DNA of 64,000 nt from the NCBI RefSeq assembly GCF_004345005.1, contig NZ_SMMX01000012.1:32436-96435 (forward strand), read 5' to 3'. Below, piece by piece: positions 34,118 to 44,151 of this stretch. The position numbers and the translations under genes were made by a program. The notes beneath the pieces were generated by a model. It saw only the letters and a list, made by a program, of their open reading frames with translations. It did not search any database and was not told where the DNA came from. Every line of letters starts with the position of its first letter. The stretch's first letter is position 1. Source of the DNA: Extibacter muris. Its GTDB lineage: Bacteria; Bacillota; Clostridia; Lachnospirales; Lachnospiraceae.

Positions 34118-34133
34118 TGTTTCACGTGAAACA
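34118..34133. other. parS site 2
   Basis: A second exact TGTTTCACGTGAAACA, 199 bp from the first, in the same intergenic region. The rest of 33853-34283 is AT-rich without a gene. Confidence 0.95.
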
Positions 34134-34243
34134 TTTTTACTTTTTAGCTTTATATATGAACTTTAATGTAGTATAATATTCTTATGGATAATAGTCTTAT
34201 ATAATATAATTATCCTTTGAGTTAATAAGCTATTTTAAAAACC

Positions 34244-34264
34244 AAAACAAGGGGACGTTGTTTT
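34244..34264. repeat. Small GGGGACG hairpin
   Basis: AAAACAA and TTGTTTT (34258-34264) flank GGGGACG at 34251-34257, just before the hydrolase start. Shares the GGGGACG core with the larger palindromes. Confidence 0.5.
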
Positions 34265-34283
34265 AAAAGAAAGTGGGGTTTAT

Positions 34284-35246
34284 ATGAGCTGGAAAAAGAA
34301 ATTTGCTGCGGTATCTGCGTTAGCTGGCGTATCTGCTGTTACATTACATATGATAAATAAGTTTATATACTTTTCTGCCACACTGGATGATTTATTGACA
34401 AATCCATCCGGTTCTTATTATGAATGGAGATTTGGCAAGATTTATTATACAAAAAAGGGAGAAGGCAAACCTTTACTTCTCATACATGATTTAACTACTT
34501 ACAGTTCTGCATATGAATGGAATAAGGTGATTGATCATTTATCTAAGAATCATACTGTCTTCAGTATAGATTTATTAGGCTGCGGCCGCTCAGATAAACC
34601 AAACCTCACCTATACTAATTATATGTATATGCAGCTTATTACAGATTTTATAAAACATGTAATAGGAGATAAGACGGATGTAATAGCAACGGGAAAATCT
34701 GGTTCGTTTGTTTTAGCTGCATGTCAAAATGATAATTCAATAGTAGATCAAATTGTATTAGTTAACCCAGCCAGTATAGAACTTCTTGGCAAAATACCTA
34801 CGAAAAGAAGTAAATGTCTAAGCTTGTTGATAAATACTCCTGTAATAGGTACTTTTGTCTATAACATGCTCACGAAGCGAAGTGATATACAGGCATTGTT
34901 CCAAATGGATTATTATTATGATTTTGATAAGATAGAGGAAAATTTAGTGCGCACATATTATGAAAGTGCCCACTCTGGAAATGCTTCATCAAAATATCTA
35001 TTTGCAAGTATGTCAGGATATTATACAACTATAAATATTCCTCATTGTCTGGAATCATTATCTAACAGCATATTTATAATAACAGGAAAATCTAATTCAG
35101 ATAATTTTGATTTTGCCGATGCCTATAAAGATATACTCCCGTCCATTGAGATAGTCGAAATGGATGATAGTAAATATCTGCCTCAGTTGGAACATGCACA
35201 CGAATTTCTTGAACAGGTTAATATACTGTTGTCAACTGAAGAATAG
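34284..35246 (+). CDS. Alpha/beta-hydrolase-fold protein with altered active site
   Basis: 320 residues. An N-terminal hydrophobic stretch is followed by the alpha/beta-hydrolase core (PLLLIHDLTTYSSAYEW, FSIDLLGCGRSDKP). The usual HG oxyanion motif is HD here. The nucleophile elbow reads GKSGS instead of GxSxG. The C-terminal position that is normally GH(L)P reads SKYLPQLEHAHEF, so the catalytic His appears replaced by Lys. It may be a non-catalytic member. It diverges from parA across the parS region and ends at a shared terminator. Confidence 0.75.
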   Translation: MSWKKKFAAVSALAGVSAVTLHMINKFIYFSATLDDLLTNPSGSYYEWRFGKIYYTKKGEGKPLLLIHDLTTYSSAYEWNKVIDHLSKNHTVFSIDLLGCGRSDKPNLTYTNYMYMQLITDFIKHVIGDKTDVIATGKSGSFVLAACQNDNSIVDQIVLVNPASIELLGKIPTKRSKCLSLLINTPVIGTFVYNMLTKRSDIQALFQMDYYYDFDKIEENLVRTYYESAHSGNASSKYLFASMSGYYTTINIPHCLESLSNSIFIITGKSNSDNFDFADAYKDILPSIEIVEMDDSKYLPQLEHAHEFLEQVNILLSTEE

Positions 35247-35262
35247 AAGAGTAGTGATATAC

Positions 35263-35304
35263 AAAAACATCCTATGAACGTGTTACTGTTCATAGGATGT
35301 TTTT
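35263..35304. terminator. Bidirectional terminator (hydrolase / rsmG)
   Basis: 35263-35279 and 35288-35304 form a perfect 17-bp stem with A-run and T-run ends, serving both the rightward hydrolase gene and leftward rsmG. Confidence 0.9.
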
Positions 35305-35317
35305 AATACAATATAAA

Positions 35318-36031
35318 TTATGTTAATGGCTCTTTCGATGGCAGACCTGCTTTACGTGGATATTTCTTAGGAGTCATTTTAGTTTTTTCTATAATTATAA
35401 ATGATCTGCCTATATCTGTTCCTGGAAGTTGAAATTTTACTATGTCTCTGATATTTCCACCTAATAAGGATATGGCATTTTTAGAATGTTCTACTTCATT
35501 TTCTATATCCTCCGATTTATACGGAATAAATATACCCCCTGTCCGTATATAAGGTATGCAATACTCTGATAGAGTAGCCAGATTTGCGACAGCCCGTGAA
35601 ACACAAAGGTCATAGTTCTCTCTATATTCTGTCTGTTTCGCATAATCTTCCGCACGCCCATGCATGGCTTTGATACCCTTAAGACCAGTATTTTCTATAA
35701 CTGTATCTAAAAAACGTACTCTCTTTTTCAAGGAGTCTAATAACGTCACATCCAGTTGGGGATATATGATTTTCAAAGGTATGCCCGGAAATCCTGCGCC
35801 TGTACCGATATCTATGATATTGTGAACTTTTTGTAAATTGACAGCTTTAACAATAGCAAGACTATCTAAAAAATGCTTTTCAACTACTTCCTCATATTCT
35901 GTAATACCAGTCAGATTCATAACCTTATTCCAATCTGTAAGCAGATTATAGAAGATCTGAAACTGCTCTGACTGATTTCCATCAAGTGTAATATTAAGTT
36001 CTTGCAGTTTTGACTCTAATATATTATTCAT
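35318..36031 (-). CDS. rsmG: 16S rRNA m7G527 methyltransferase
   Basis: 237 residues. SAM-binding motif DIGTGAGFPGIPLKI, NLTGITEYEEVVEKHFLDSL and RAVANLATLSEYCIPYI are diagnostic of RsmG. It methylates G527 of 16S rRNA; loss gives low-level streptomycin resistance in relatives. Starts 10 bp after mnmG in the mnmE-mnmG-rsmG run. Confidence 0.95.
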   Translation of the reverse strand: MNNILESKLQELNITLDGNQSEQFQIFYNLLTDWNKVMNLTGITEYEEVVEKHFLDSLAIVKAVNLQKVHNIIDIGTGAGFPGIPLKIIYPQLDVTLLDSLKKRVRFLDTVIENTGLKGIKAMHGRAEDYAKQTEYRENYDLCVSRAVANLATLSEYCIPYIRTGGIFIPYKSEDIENEVEHSKNAISLLGGNIRDIVKFQLPGTDIGRSFIIIEKTKMTPKKYPRKAGLPSKEPLT

Positions 36032-36040
36032 TATAAACTC

Positions 36041-37942
36041 CTATGCATTAAGATACACTAATAGCACTGAGATATCTGCCGGAGATACGCCAGATATCCT
36101 GGAAGCCTGTCCAATGGATACAGGGCGGTATTCCTTTAATTTCTGGATTGCCTCGATGCGCAGACTTTTCACTTCGTCATAGTCGATATTTTCCGGTATC
36201 TTTTTCTTCTCCAGCTTCTTGAACTGTTCTACCTGTTTTTCCTGGCGCCTGATATATCCTTCATATTTGATAGATATATTAACCTGTTCTATAACTTCAT
36301 CCTGTAAATCATTTGGCATAATTGGACGGCCTTTATCAATCGGTTCCAATATATCATACGAAAGTTCGGGCCGGCGTATAAGTTCTGCGAGAGTAGTGCC
36401 TGAATTCAAAGGGGTACTGTCATATGTGGAAAGTAAATCCTGCACCTTCTCATTTATACCCACGTGTGTATGAAGCAGCCGATCTATTTCGTCAGCAATC
36501 AATCTTTCCTTAAGAAGGAACCTGTTATAACGTTTTTCTTCTATCAGACCCATCTCGTAGCCTATTCTAGTAAGCCTCCGGTCTGCATTATCCTGCCGGA
36601 GCAGCAGCCGGTACTCAGCACGTGACGTCATCATCCTGTATGGCTCATGGCTTTCTTTTGTGACCAGGTCGTCAATCAGCACACCAATATACGCCTGTGA
36701 ACGGTCTATAATCATCGGTTCCTTGCCATGGAGCATCCGGGATGCGTTGATACCTGCCACAAGTCCTTGTGCCGCTGCTTCTTCGTAACCTGAACTGCCG
36801 TTAAATTGTCCGCCGCTGAACAGACCTTCAACCGAACGAAATTCTAATGAAGGTTTAAGCTGCCTTGCGTCGATGCAGTCATACTCGATTGCATAAGCAT
36901 TTCTTACGATCTTCACATGCTCAAGCCCGGGAACAGTCCGGTACATGTCATACTGTACGTCTTCCGGAAGCGAGCTTGACATGCCTCCTATATACATTTC
37001 GTTCGTCTCTAGTCCTTCGGGCTCGATGAATACCTGGTGCCTGTCCTTATCTGCAAACTTAACAACTTTATCTTCAATGGATGGACAATATCTCGGACCT
37101 GTTCCCTCTATCATTCCAGAATATAAAGGAGACCTGTCGAGGTTCTTCCTGATAATCTCGTGCGTCTTGTCATTTGTATAAGTCAGCCAGCATGATACCT
37201 GGTCAATCTGTACATCTTCTGGAGCGGTAGTAAATGAAAAAGGTACAATTTTTTCATCACCAAACTGTTCTTCCATCTTACTGAAGTCGACTGTATTCCT
37301 GTCAATCCTGGCCGGAGTGCCTGTCTTAAAGCGATACATCTTAATACCAAGATCTTTCAGGCATTCCGTCAGATAGTTTGCCGCCTGAAGTCCATTGGGC
37401 CCTGTATTCTGGCTTACATCACCGTATACGCAGCGTGCTTTCAGATATGTCCCTGTACATAAGATAACAGCTCTGCACCGGTAGACTGTGCCAGAATAAG
37501 TCTGTACTCCTGTCACCTTATTGTCTTCAGTTATTATATTTACTACTTCTGCCTGCTTTATTTCCAGCCTTTCCTGGCTCTCTAGCACCTGGCGCATTGT
37601 ATTGCTGTAGCGCAGTTTATCAGCCTGTGCCCGGAGGGAGTGTACGGCAGGACCCTTTGACTTATTTAGCATCTTAGACTGAATGAAAGTCTGGTCAATC
37701 ACTTTTCCCATCTCTCCGCCAAGTGCATCGATCTCTCTCACAAGGTGTCCTTTGGAACTTCCTCCAATATTAGGATTACACGGCATCAATGCTATGCTGT
37801 CTACACTCACCGTAAAAACAATCGTCTGGAATCCAAGCCTGGCAGATGCAAGTGCAGCTTCACATCCTGCATGCCCTGCGCCAATAACCACAATATCGTA
37901 TTTGTCTCTATTTTCCCATACAGAATTTGCTGAATATCTCAT
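36041..37942 (-). CDS. mnmG: tRNA uridine-5-carboxymethylaminomethyl synthase subunit MnmG
   Basis: 633 residues. FAD-binding [20 protein letters not shown] at the N-terminus, the conserved [28 protein letters not shown] region and a C-terminal helical domain ([19 protein letters not shown]). With MnmE it modifies U34 of several tRNAs. The start lies inside the end of mnmE (35-bp overlap), implying coupling. Confidence 0.96.
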   Translation of the reverse strand: MRYSANSVWENRDKYDIVVIGAGHAGCEAALASARLGFQTIVFTVSVDSIALMPCNPNIGGSSKGHLVREIDALGGEMGKVIDQTFIQSKMLNKSKGPAVHSLRAQADKLRYSNTMRQVLESQERLEIKQAEVVNIITEDNKVTGVQTYSGTVYRCRAVILCTGTYLKARCVYGDVSQNTGPNGLQAANYLTECLKDLGIKMYRFKTGTPARIDRNTVDFSKMEEQFGDEKIVPFSFTTAPEDVQIDQVSCWLTYTNDKTHEIIRKNLDRSPLYSGMIEGTGPRYCPSIEDKVVKFADKDRHQVFIEPEGLETNEMYIGGMSSSLPEDVQYDMYRTVPGLEHVKIVRNAYAIEYDCIDARQLKPSLEFRSVEGLFSGGQFNGSSGYEEAAAQGLVAGINASRMLHGKEPMIIDRSQAYIGVLIDDLVTKESHEPYRMMTSRAEYRLLLRQDNADRRLTRIGYEMGLIEEKRYNRFLLKERLIADEIDRLLHTHVGINEKVQDLLSTYDSTPLNSGTTLAELIRRPELSYDILEPIDKGRPIMPNDLQDEVIEQVNISIKYEGYIRRQEKQVEQFKKLEKKKIPENIDYDEVKSLRIEAIQKLKEYRPVSIGQASRISGVSPADISVLLVYLNA

Positions 37943-39323
37943 TTACCAAATCTTCTCCCATCGTATCCCCGGTAATGCTGCCAAGAGATTCATAAGCATC
38001 TAGCAGATCAATTGAGTAAAAGTCTTCCGGCATCCCGCTGTCAATCGACTCTATAACCCTTAGTAAAGAGTTACGGGCATCCTGCAGCGCAGCCTTATGT
38101 CTCACATTAGTTATATATATTTCATTATTAAATGAAAGATTTCCTTCAAAAAACATATCTTTTACTACTTCTTCAAAATCATTAATGCCACATTGATTCT
38201 TTGCTGATACTTCTATTACTTGAATTTCTTTGCTTTCATCACATTCATTATTTGCAGGATTTATTGCATAATAAGCATCTATTACTTTTTCCTTATTAAT
38301 CATCATATCTAAATCTGACTTATTTAGCAAGATAATCACAGGTTTTCCAGATATCATTTTTATTATCTGCGTGTCATTCTCATCAAGCGGAGCAGAGGCA
38401 TCGATCACATATATAACCAAATCTGCTTCATCAGCATGTAGCCTTGCCTTGTCTACCCCAATCCGTTCCACGATATCATCTGTCTCCCTGATACCTGCGG
38501 TATCTATTATATTAAGTGAAATGCCCTGAAGATTAATGTGCTCTTCTAATATATCACGGGTCGTTCCCGCTACCTCCGTCACGATAGCCCTCTCTTCACC
38601 TACTAGTACATTAAGAAGCGTAGACTTGCCAGCATTCGGCTTACCGACGATGACCGTCTTTATCCCTTCCTTAATGATTCTTCCATCGTTACATGTAGAA
38701 AGTAGTTTCTCAATCTCTGACAGAAGTTCAGCAACAGTGCCCTTTAGCTCCTTACCATAGCCGTCGACACTGATATGTTCAGGGTCATCTAAAGCAGTCT
38801 CAATAAAGGCCGTATGGTATATTATTTTATTTCTAATGTCATTTATTTTTGACTTTACATTTCCCCTCAACTGACCTATTGAACTTTTTAACGCATATTC
38901 ATTCTGAGAAGCAATCAAATCTCCAACAGCTTCAGCCTGGGACAAATCAAGCCTGCCATTGAGAAAGGCACGCTTTGTAAACTCTCCTGGCTCCGCGGGC
39001 CTCGCCCCATTTTCAATCATAATTTCAAGAACACGCTTGACAAGATAGACCCCGCCATGGCAGTTAACTTCCACCGTATCCTCCCCTGTATAGCTGTGAG
39101 GACCTCTCATAATCATGACAAGTACTTCATCTACAGGCCCATTGTCATCCTTGATAAAGCCATAATGTATCGTATGTGACTTCTGGGATGAAAGCTGCTT
39201 GCCATTCTTTCCCTCATATATCTTGTCCGCAATCATAAAAGCTTCATCACCGCTCATACGGACAATACCAATACCAGAATCAGACATTGCTGTGGATATT
39301 GCCGCAATAGTTTGAGTTTTCAC
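37908..39323 (-). CDS. mnmE: tRNA modification GTPase MnmE
   Basis: About 471 residues. N-terminal tetrahydrofolate-binding domain ([23 protein letters not shown]), inserted G domain ([18 protein letters not shown]) and the C-terminal C-x-G-K (CMGK). A GTG start at 39323 is chosen: it has GGAGG 8 bases upstream and matches the family N-terminus. The ATG-started longer frames begin inside a palindrome and lack a site. Confidence 0.95.
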   Translation of the reverse strand: MKTQTIAAISTAMSDSGIGIVRMSGDEAFMIADKIYEGKNGKQLSSQKSHTIHYGFIKDDNGPVDEVLVMIMRGPHSYTGEDTVEVNCHGGVYLVKRVLEIMIENGARPAEPGEFTKRAFLNGRLDLSQAEAVGDLIASQNEYALKSSIGQLRGNVKSKINDIRNKIIYHTAFIETALDDPEHISVDGYGKELKGTVAELLSEIEKLLSTCNDGRIIKEGIKTVIVGKPNAGKSTLLNVLVGEERAIVTEVAGTTRDILEEHINLQGISLNIIDTAGIRETDDIVERIGVDKARLHADEADLVIYVIDASAPLDENDTQIIKMISGKPVIILLNKSDLDMMINKEKVIDAYYAINPANNECDESKEIQVIEVSAKNQCGINDFEEVVKDMFFEGNLSFNNEIYITNVRHKAALQDARNSLLRVIESIDSGMPEDFYSIDLLDAYESLGSITGDTMGEDLVNEIFSKFCMGK

Positions 39324-39340
39324 AACAATTACCTCCGTTT

Positions 39341-39363
39341 TCATAGGGGTCTGACCCCTATGA
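39341..39363. repeat. 11-bp palindrome upstream of mnmE
   Basis: TCATAGGGGTC (39341-39351) and GACCCCTATGA (39353-39363) are perfect inverted repeats around one base, between the jag terminator and mnmE. Confidence 0.7.
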
Positions 39364-39371
39364 AAATATAC

Positions 39372-39404
39372 AAAAAATAGGGGCAATTTCAACCCCTATT
39401 TTTT
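39372..39404 (-). terminator. Terminator after jag
   Basis: 39372-39383 (AAAAAATAGGGG) and 39393-39404 form a perfect 12-bp stem around a 9-base loop, with T-rich ends on both strands, 9 bp past the jag stop. Confidence 0.85.
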
Positions 39405-39412
39405 CTTTTTAT

Positions 39413-40234
39413 TTACTTACGTACTAATGTAACTACTACTCTTCTGTAAGGCTCTTCACCTTCGCTATGTGTGGATACTGCGGAATCTGCTTGTAAAGCT
39501 GAATGGATTATTCTTCTTTCATAAGGGTTCATCGGCTCAAGGGATACGGTTCTTCTTGTCCTTTTTACTTTACTTGCTATATTCTTTGCAAGGTTTTCCA
39601 GAGTTTCTTTTCTTCTGCGCCTATAGTCCTCTGTATCAAGTTTTACCCTTACATAACCGTCCTGCGTCTTGTTGGCAACTCTGTTTGTGAGATATTGAAG
39701 AGAGTCCAGTGTCTGTCCGCGCTTTCCTATAAGTATACCCATATTTTTTCCATCCATGTCTATGCTCAGTGCACCTTCTTTGTCAACCGTTGATGTCACT
39801 TTTACACCTTCCATATCCATGGCCTGCAATACATCATATATGAATTTCTCACATGCTGCGATGGTCTCTTGTTCAACCTTCGCAAGATCTGCTTCTTCTT
39901 TCTCTGCAGCCGGCTTCTCCTCTTTTATTTTTACAAGAGCCTTTTCTTTCTTTATCTCTCTTTTATAATCTTTTTTAAAGTCTTTTTTTACTTCTGTTTT
40001 TTCTTTTTTAACCGGCACTTCTGGTTTTGTCTCTTCAACAGGTTCTTCTTTTACAGGCTCTGCTATCTTCTTGCGGGCTTTTATTACTGCCTGTTTCATT
40101 CCGATACCAAGGAAGCCTGCACTTCCTTTTTCAATTACTTCATAATCCAACTGGTCACTTGTCACGCCTAACTGGATTAAAGCCTCTGTAATTGCGTCAT
40201 CCAGCGTCTTTGCCGATACAGTAATATATTCCAT
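39413..40234 (-). CDS. khpB: RNA-binding protein Jag (KhpB)
   Basis: 273 residues: Jag N domain (MEYITVSAKTLDDAITEALIQLG), a long Lys/Glu-rich linker (about 65-120), KH domain (IDMDGKNMGILIGKRGQTLDSLQYL) and a C-terminal R3H domain (MNPYERRIIHSALQ ... EPYRRVVVTLVRK). It binds RNA and affects division and sporulation in relatives. Follows yidC by 12 bp, the standard pairing. Confidence 0.92.
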   Translation of the reverse strand: MEYITVSAKTLDDAITEALIQLGVTSDQLDYEVIEKGSAGFLGIGMKQAVIKARKKIAEPVKEEPVEETKPEVPVKKEKTEVKKDFKKDYKREIKKEKALVKIKEEKPAAEKEEADLAKVEQETIAACEKFIYDVLQAMDMEGVKVTSTVDKEGALSIDMDGKNMGILIGKRGQTLDSLQYLTNRVANKTQDGYVRVKLDTEDYRRRRKETLENLAKNIASKVKRTRRTVSLEPMNPYERRIIHSALQADSAVSTHSEGEEPYRRVVVTLVRK

Positions 40235-40246
40235 AACCCATGCCCC

Positions 40247-41317
40247 CTAATCGTTCTTGTTAAACTTTTTAACCATGTTTGCCTTGGACGCCAGACTTCC
40301 TTCCTTAGCGTTTCCAGCATTATCACGTGCCCTTGCTATTTTCTCTTCTCTTTCTTTTTCTGTCAGACCTGAAGTACCGCGGTTTGCAGAATCTTTTAGA
40401 GTTCTTGTATTTGTCTGTGCCATCGCATTTATTTTTTCAGCTTTCTCGCCTCTCTTCTGGCGCTTCTCAGCTGCTTTTTCTTTATTTTTCTCAATAATAT
40501 CTTCTACCGACACTTTGCCCAGGTGCTTATTGATAAGTACCTGCTGAACACACCGTACTACTGCACTTATAATCCAGTAGAGGCCAATACCTGAAGATAA
40601 TGTAAATACCATGAATACTGAGAATATCGGCATCGTCATGTTCACCGTCTTCATCGTTCCTGCCATCGGATTATCCTTGTCCATCTGCTGGCCTGATATA
40701 GACTGTGAAAGCTTGATACTGAGAAACTGTGTAAGGCCTGACAGAATGGGGAGCAGTATGGCAGTTATAATTATGATGATTGGAGCTATGCCGAAGGAAC
40801 CACTTTCTTTTATCATCTGGACAGGTGACAGTGTAAGATCTGGTATCGTAATAAACTTATTCACATCTACCGCCGCATTTTTGATGGCTGGAACGTAATT
40901 CTTCATATCATAGATAACCGGATACAGTGCAAACAGCAATGGCATCTGAATCAATAAGGGAAGACATCCGCCTGTCATGGATGTTCCATACTTGTCATAT
41001 ACCTGCTGAATCTCTTCCTGCTGCTTCATCATAGAAGCCTGATCCTTTTTATTCTTATACTTCTTCTGAACTGCCTGGATCTCAGGGTTCATGACAGAAG
41101 ACATCTTTGCTGTTTTCTGCTGCTTGATAGTAAGCGGAAGCATAATTGTATATACGACTATTGTGTAAAATATAATAGATAAGCCCACCAGGCCGTTGTC
41201 CGATGGCAATACGTTATCTAACACCGTGTAGATAAAGTTCATTACTTTACCGAGTAACCACGCAATCTGTCCTACAATAGGCCAGTTTGCAGTAGTTAAT
41301 AAAGCAGCTGCTGTCAT
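40247..41317 (-). CDS. yidC: Membrane protein insertase YidC (OxaA/SpoIIIJ)
   Basis: About 356 residues. The 60KD_IMP core has five membrane helices, with LTIKQQKTAKMSSVMNPEIQAVQKKYKNKK and GGCLPLLIQMPLLFALYPVI typical of Gram-positive YidC. No lipoprotein Cys is seen. The C-terminal tail is charged (KNKEKAAEKRQKRGEKAEK). It inserts membrane proteins, partly with Sec. ATG 41317 follows GGAGG. Confidence 0.95.
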   Translation of the reverse strand: MTAAALLTTANWPIVGQIAWLLGKVMNFIYTVLDNVLPSDNGLVGLSIIFYTIVVYTIMLPLTIKQQKTAKMSSVMNPEIQAVQKKYKNKKDQASMMKQQEEIQQVYDKYGTSMTGGCLPLLIQMPLLFALYPVIYDMKNYVPAIKNAAVDVNKFITIPDLTLSPVQMIKESGSFGIAPIIIIITAILLPILSGLTQFLSIKLSQSISGQQMDKDNPMAGTMKTVNMTMPIFSVFMVFTLSSGIGLYWIISAVVRCVQQVLINKHLGKVSVEDIIEKNKEKAAEKRQKRGEKAEKINAMAQTNTRTLKDSANRGTSGLTEKEREEKIARARDNAGNAKEGSLASKANMVKKFNKND

Positions 41318-41356
41318 TCTTTCTTCCTCCATTGTAAATACGATTAATATAAATTA

Positions 41357-41569
41357 TCAGGGTACGGGGTCATATCCACCCTTTGCAAATGGATTACAAC
41401 GCAGTATTCTCCAGATGGCCAGACGACTTCCTTTCCATGCTCCATATTTTTCAATTGCCTCAACTGCATATTCGGAACATGTAGGAAAATAGATACATGT
41501 GGAATATTGCTTGAGTCCTGAAAGATATTTCCTATAGAATCTGATACATCCAAGCAGAATTCTTTTCAT
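41357..41569 (-). CDS. yidD: Membrane protein insertion efficiency factor YidD
   Basis: 70 residues: IRFYRKYLSGLKQYSTCIYFPTCSEYAVEAIEKYGAWKG and LRCNPFAKGGYDPVP, the full YidD/Hlp signature. Small peripheral protein aiding YidC. Sits between rnpA and yidC as usual. Confidence 0.95.
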   Translation of the reverse strand: MKRILLGCIRFYRKYLSGLKQYSTCIYFPTCSEYAVEAIEKYGAWKGSRLAIWRILRCNPFAKGGYDPVP

Positions 41570-41583
41570 AATATGTCACCCCA

Positions 41584-41937
41584 CTAATGGGAATTGCTTC
41601 CCACATCTATAATTTCATGAAGATGTCCTAGATGGAGCAATGCGCTGACGATTTCATTGTAGTTCTTTTCTTTAGCGCCTATTCTTGCTATTACAATTAT
41701 ATCTAATCCGCATCTGAACTTATCTTCTTGTAGTCGATAACTTTCCCTGATTAACCTTGTCAATCTGTGTCGCACTACACTATTTCCTACTTTTTTACTT
41801 ACTGAAATACCTAACCTGTTCTTCTTCGTATGATTTTCCATCACATACATTACAAGATACTTGTTCGCATAAGAAATACCATTATTATAGACAGTCTGAA
41901 AATCCTTATTTTTCTTTAAAGATTCGGAATATTTCAT
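41584..41937 (-). CDS. rnpA: Ribonuclease P protein component
   Basis: 117 residues from MKYSESLKKNKDFQTVYNNG. The RNR-type motif NRLGISVSKKVGNSVVRHRLTRLIRESYR is diagnostic. It assists the RNase P RNA in tRNA 5' processing. ATG 41937 has a GGGAG; the longer frame to 42045 runs through rpmH and is rejected. Confidence 0.95.
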   Translation of the reverse strand: MKYSESLKKNKDFQTVYNNGISYANKYLVMYVMENHTKKNRLGISVSKKVGNSVVRHRLTRLIRESYRLQEDKFRCGLDIIVIARIGAKEKNYNEIVSALLHLGHLHEIIDVGSNSH

Positions 41938-41986
41938 ACAGTGGATCTCCCAATTTTTAGAGAAGAAAAGGCCACATATATGCGGC

Positions 41987-42121
41987 CTACGCTGATAATC
42001 TCTTTCTTCCTTTTGCTCTTCTGCTTGCAAGTACTTTTCTTCCACCTGCTGTGCTCATTCTCGTTCTGAAACCATGAACTTTAGATCTCTGTCTCTTTTT
42101 TGGCTGGAATGTCATTTTCAT
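41987..42121 (-). CDS. rpmH: 50S ribosomal protein L34
   Basis: 44 residues: [44 protein letters not shown], split here only for reading. It is the standard L34 sequence. The ATG at 42121 has GGAGGTGG six bases upstream; the second ATG is too close to it. First gene of the leftward origin operon. Confidence 0.97.
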   Translation of the reverse strand: MKMTFQPKKRQRSKVHGFRTRMSTAGGRKVLASRRAKGRKRLSA

Positions 42122-42245
42122 TGATATCCACCTCCTTATATTTTACAAGGGATATACTCCCACATATTTCTAAAGACATCAGTTAAGATTATATTAAAAA
42201 AAAGCCTGTACGTCAAGCAAAAGCTAGGATTTTGTCATTTTTTTT

Positions 42246-42287
42246 AATTGGGGACGGAGGTTTTTTCAATTTCCCCCGTCCCCAATT
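42246..42287. repeat. GGGGACG palindrome next to oriC
   Basis: AATTGGGGACGG at the left and CCGTCCCCAATT at the right pair around an interior with GAGG / CCCCC (imperfect). Same outer sequence as 29349-29390. It lies between rpmH and the DnaA boxes. Confidence 0.8.
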
Positions 42288-42297
42288 ATTTTCCATA

Positions 42298-42416
42298 TTA
42301 TCCACATTTTGTGGATAACCTGTGGGTTTTAGGTGGATAGACTGTGGATATACAAGTTTTTTTCTCTTTTTGTACCGTGTATGTGGTATTTTCTGCTTAT
42401 GATAAAGTTATCCACA
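42298..42416. other. oriC: Origin of replication, DnaA-box cluster (oriC left)
   Basis: Exact DnaA boxes TTATCCACA at 42298-42306 (+), 42310-42318 (-) and 42408-42416 (+), with a related TGTGGATAT at 42343-42351, in the AT-rich rpmH-dnaA gap. Gene direction switches here on both sides, as expected at oriC. Confidence 0.85.
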
Positions 42417-42514
42417 TGAATAATCGTTGCTTAAATAGTGATTTTGATGTAAAATGTAAAGAACGGGTTTATGCTTAAAACCCTTTTAAATGGAAAGATT
42501 AGGAGTTTATGGGA

Positions 42515-43903
42515 ATGAACATTGTGAAGGAAAAATGGCAGGAGATTATAGAGCATCTTAGAATCGAGCATGGGTTGTCCAACGTATCTTTCTCTACATG
42601 GATCCAGCCTTTAAAGGTATATGACGTTATAGAAACCACGGTATTCATACTTGTCAATATGAATGCAAGTGTGGAATATATCGAGAAGAAGTATCTGCTC
42701 CCTCTTAAAGTCTGTATTGCAGAGATTACGGGAACGGAATATGAGGTTATATTCTTATCAGAAGATGATGAAAGAATCGATGAGATTCAGAATATGGCCA
42801 TTGAAGCGAACCAGAAGAAAAAATCGAAGTCCGCAGCTGAGAAGGCCGGGCTTAATCCAAAGTACACTTTCGATACGTTTGTCGTAGGCGGCAACAACAA
42901 CTTTGCCCATGCGGCTTCTCTGGCGGTTGCGGAATCACCTGGGGAAGTATATAACCCCCTGTTCCTTTACGGAGGCGTAGGACTGGGAAAGACCCATCTC
43001 ATGCATTCAATCGCACATTTTATATTGGAAAATAGTCCAAAGAAAAAGGTCCTGTATGTAACGAGCGAAACGTTTACAAATGAGCTGATCGATGCGCTGA
43101 AGAACGGGAAGACGGCCGGCAATGAGTCGGCCATGTCAAAGTTCCGTGACAAGTATAGAAATAATGATGTTCTTCTGATAGACGACATACAATTTATAAT
43201 AGGAAAAGAAAGTACCCAGGAAGAATTTTTCCACACGTTCAACCATCTCCATACTTCTGGAAAACAGATTATCATCTCAAGTGATAAGCCTCCTAAGGAT
43301 ATCGAGACGTTGGAAGCACGGCTCCGCACCCGGTTCGAGTGGGGACTTATCGCGGATATCTCGGCTCCGAATTATGAGACAAGGATGGCAATCCTTCAGA
43401 AGAAGATTGAACTTGACAAACTGGAAAAATATAATATACCTCAGGATGTCATCGAATATATTGCTACTAATGTAAAGACAAACATCCGGGAGCTGGAAGG
43501 TTCCCTGAATAAGCTGATAGCGCTGTACAAACTGAATAACAATGCCACAGAGATAGATATCACCCTAGCCTCAGAAGCTCTGAAAGATATCATATCCTCC
43601 AAAAACAACAGGGAAGTGACACCCGAACTCATACTTGATATCGTTTCCGAGCATTTCGGCGTATCCATCGTTGATTTGAAAAGCAATAAACGAAATGCAG
43701 ATATATCCACCCCAAGGCAGATTGCGATGTATCTTATCCGCTCTATGACAGACACGCCATTGAAATCAATCGGCATCTTCCTAGGAGGGAAAGACCATTC
43801 CACAGTAAAGCATGGAGTTGACAAGATAACAAAAGAAGTCACGACTGATGAAACGTTATCGAATACGGTAAGCATCATAAAGAAGAAAATTAATCCGGCT
43901 TAA
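42515..43903 (+). CDS. dnaA: Chromosomal replication initiator DnaA
   Basis: About 462 residues from MNIVKEKWQEIIEHL. Domain I, a linker, the AAA+ domain (YNPLFLYGGVGLGKTHLMHSI, LLIDDIQFI) and the C-terminal DnaA-box-binding helix (STPRQIAMYLIRSMTDTPLKSIG, GGKDHSTVKHG) are clear. The ATG at 42515 is preferred since AGGAG is 9 bases away; the ATG at 42509 is only 3 bases from it. Confidence 0.97.
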   Translation: MNIVKEKWQEIIEHLRIEHGLSNVSFSTWIQPLKVYDVIETTVFILVNMNASVEYIEKKYLLPLKVCIAEITGTEYEVIFLSEDDERIDEIQNMAIEANQKKKSKSAAEKAGLNPKYTFDTFVVGGNNNFAHAASLAVAESPGEVYNPLFLYGGVGLGKTHLMHSIAHFILENSPKKKVLYVTSETFTNELIDALKNGKTAGNESAMSKFRDKYRNNDVLLIDDIQFIIGKESTQEEFFHTFNHLHTSGKQIIISSDKPPKDIETLEARLRTRFEWGLIADISAPNYETRMAILQKKIELDKLEKYNIPQDVIEYIATNVKTNIRELEGSLNKLIALYKLNNNATEIDITLASEALKDIISSKNNREVTPELILDIVSEHFGVSIVDLKSNKRNADISTPRQIAMYLIRSMTDTPLKSIGIFLGGKDHSTVKHGVDKITKEVTTDETLSNTVSIIKKKINPA

Positions 43904-43915
43904 TGTTAATAAAAT

Positions 43916-43982
43916 TGTGGACAACCTATGGATATCTCTTGTTGCAGAAATAAAATAGTGAATTACGAAAAAGTTATCCAAA
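43916..43982. other. Possible second oriC segment (dnaA-dnaN gap)
   Basis: DnaA-box-like TGTGGACAA (43916-43924) and TTATCCAAA (43974-43982), each one base from consensus, in the 248-bp AT-rich gap before dnaN. Many Firmicutes have a two-part oriC around dnaA. Confidence 0.45.
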
Positions 43983-44151
43983 CAGCGTCCACATATACTC
44001 CCCGTTACATTCCACACAGTTATGAGATGCCAAAACAATGGCAGACAGAGGGCTCAGGATGGTTTTCCTCTTTTCCACAGCCCCTAATAAGAAGAATACG
44101 GAAATCTTTTATATATTTATATATTAGCGCCGCACGAAAGGAGTTATACAC

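Noticed and set aside
39324..39392. Longer mnmE N-terminus
   Set aside because: The extra residues come from a palindrome; the GTG at 39323 has GGAGG at the right distance.
41938..42045. Longer rnpA start at 42045
   Set aside because: It overlaps rpmH in another frame and lacks family similarity; the ATG at 41937 has a ribosome site.
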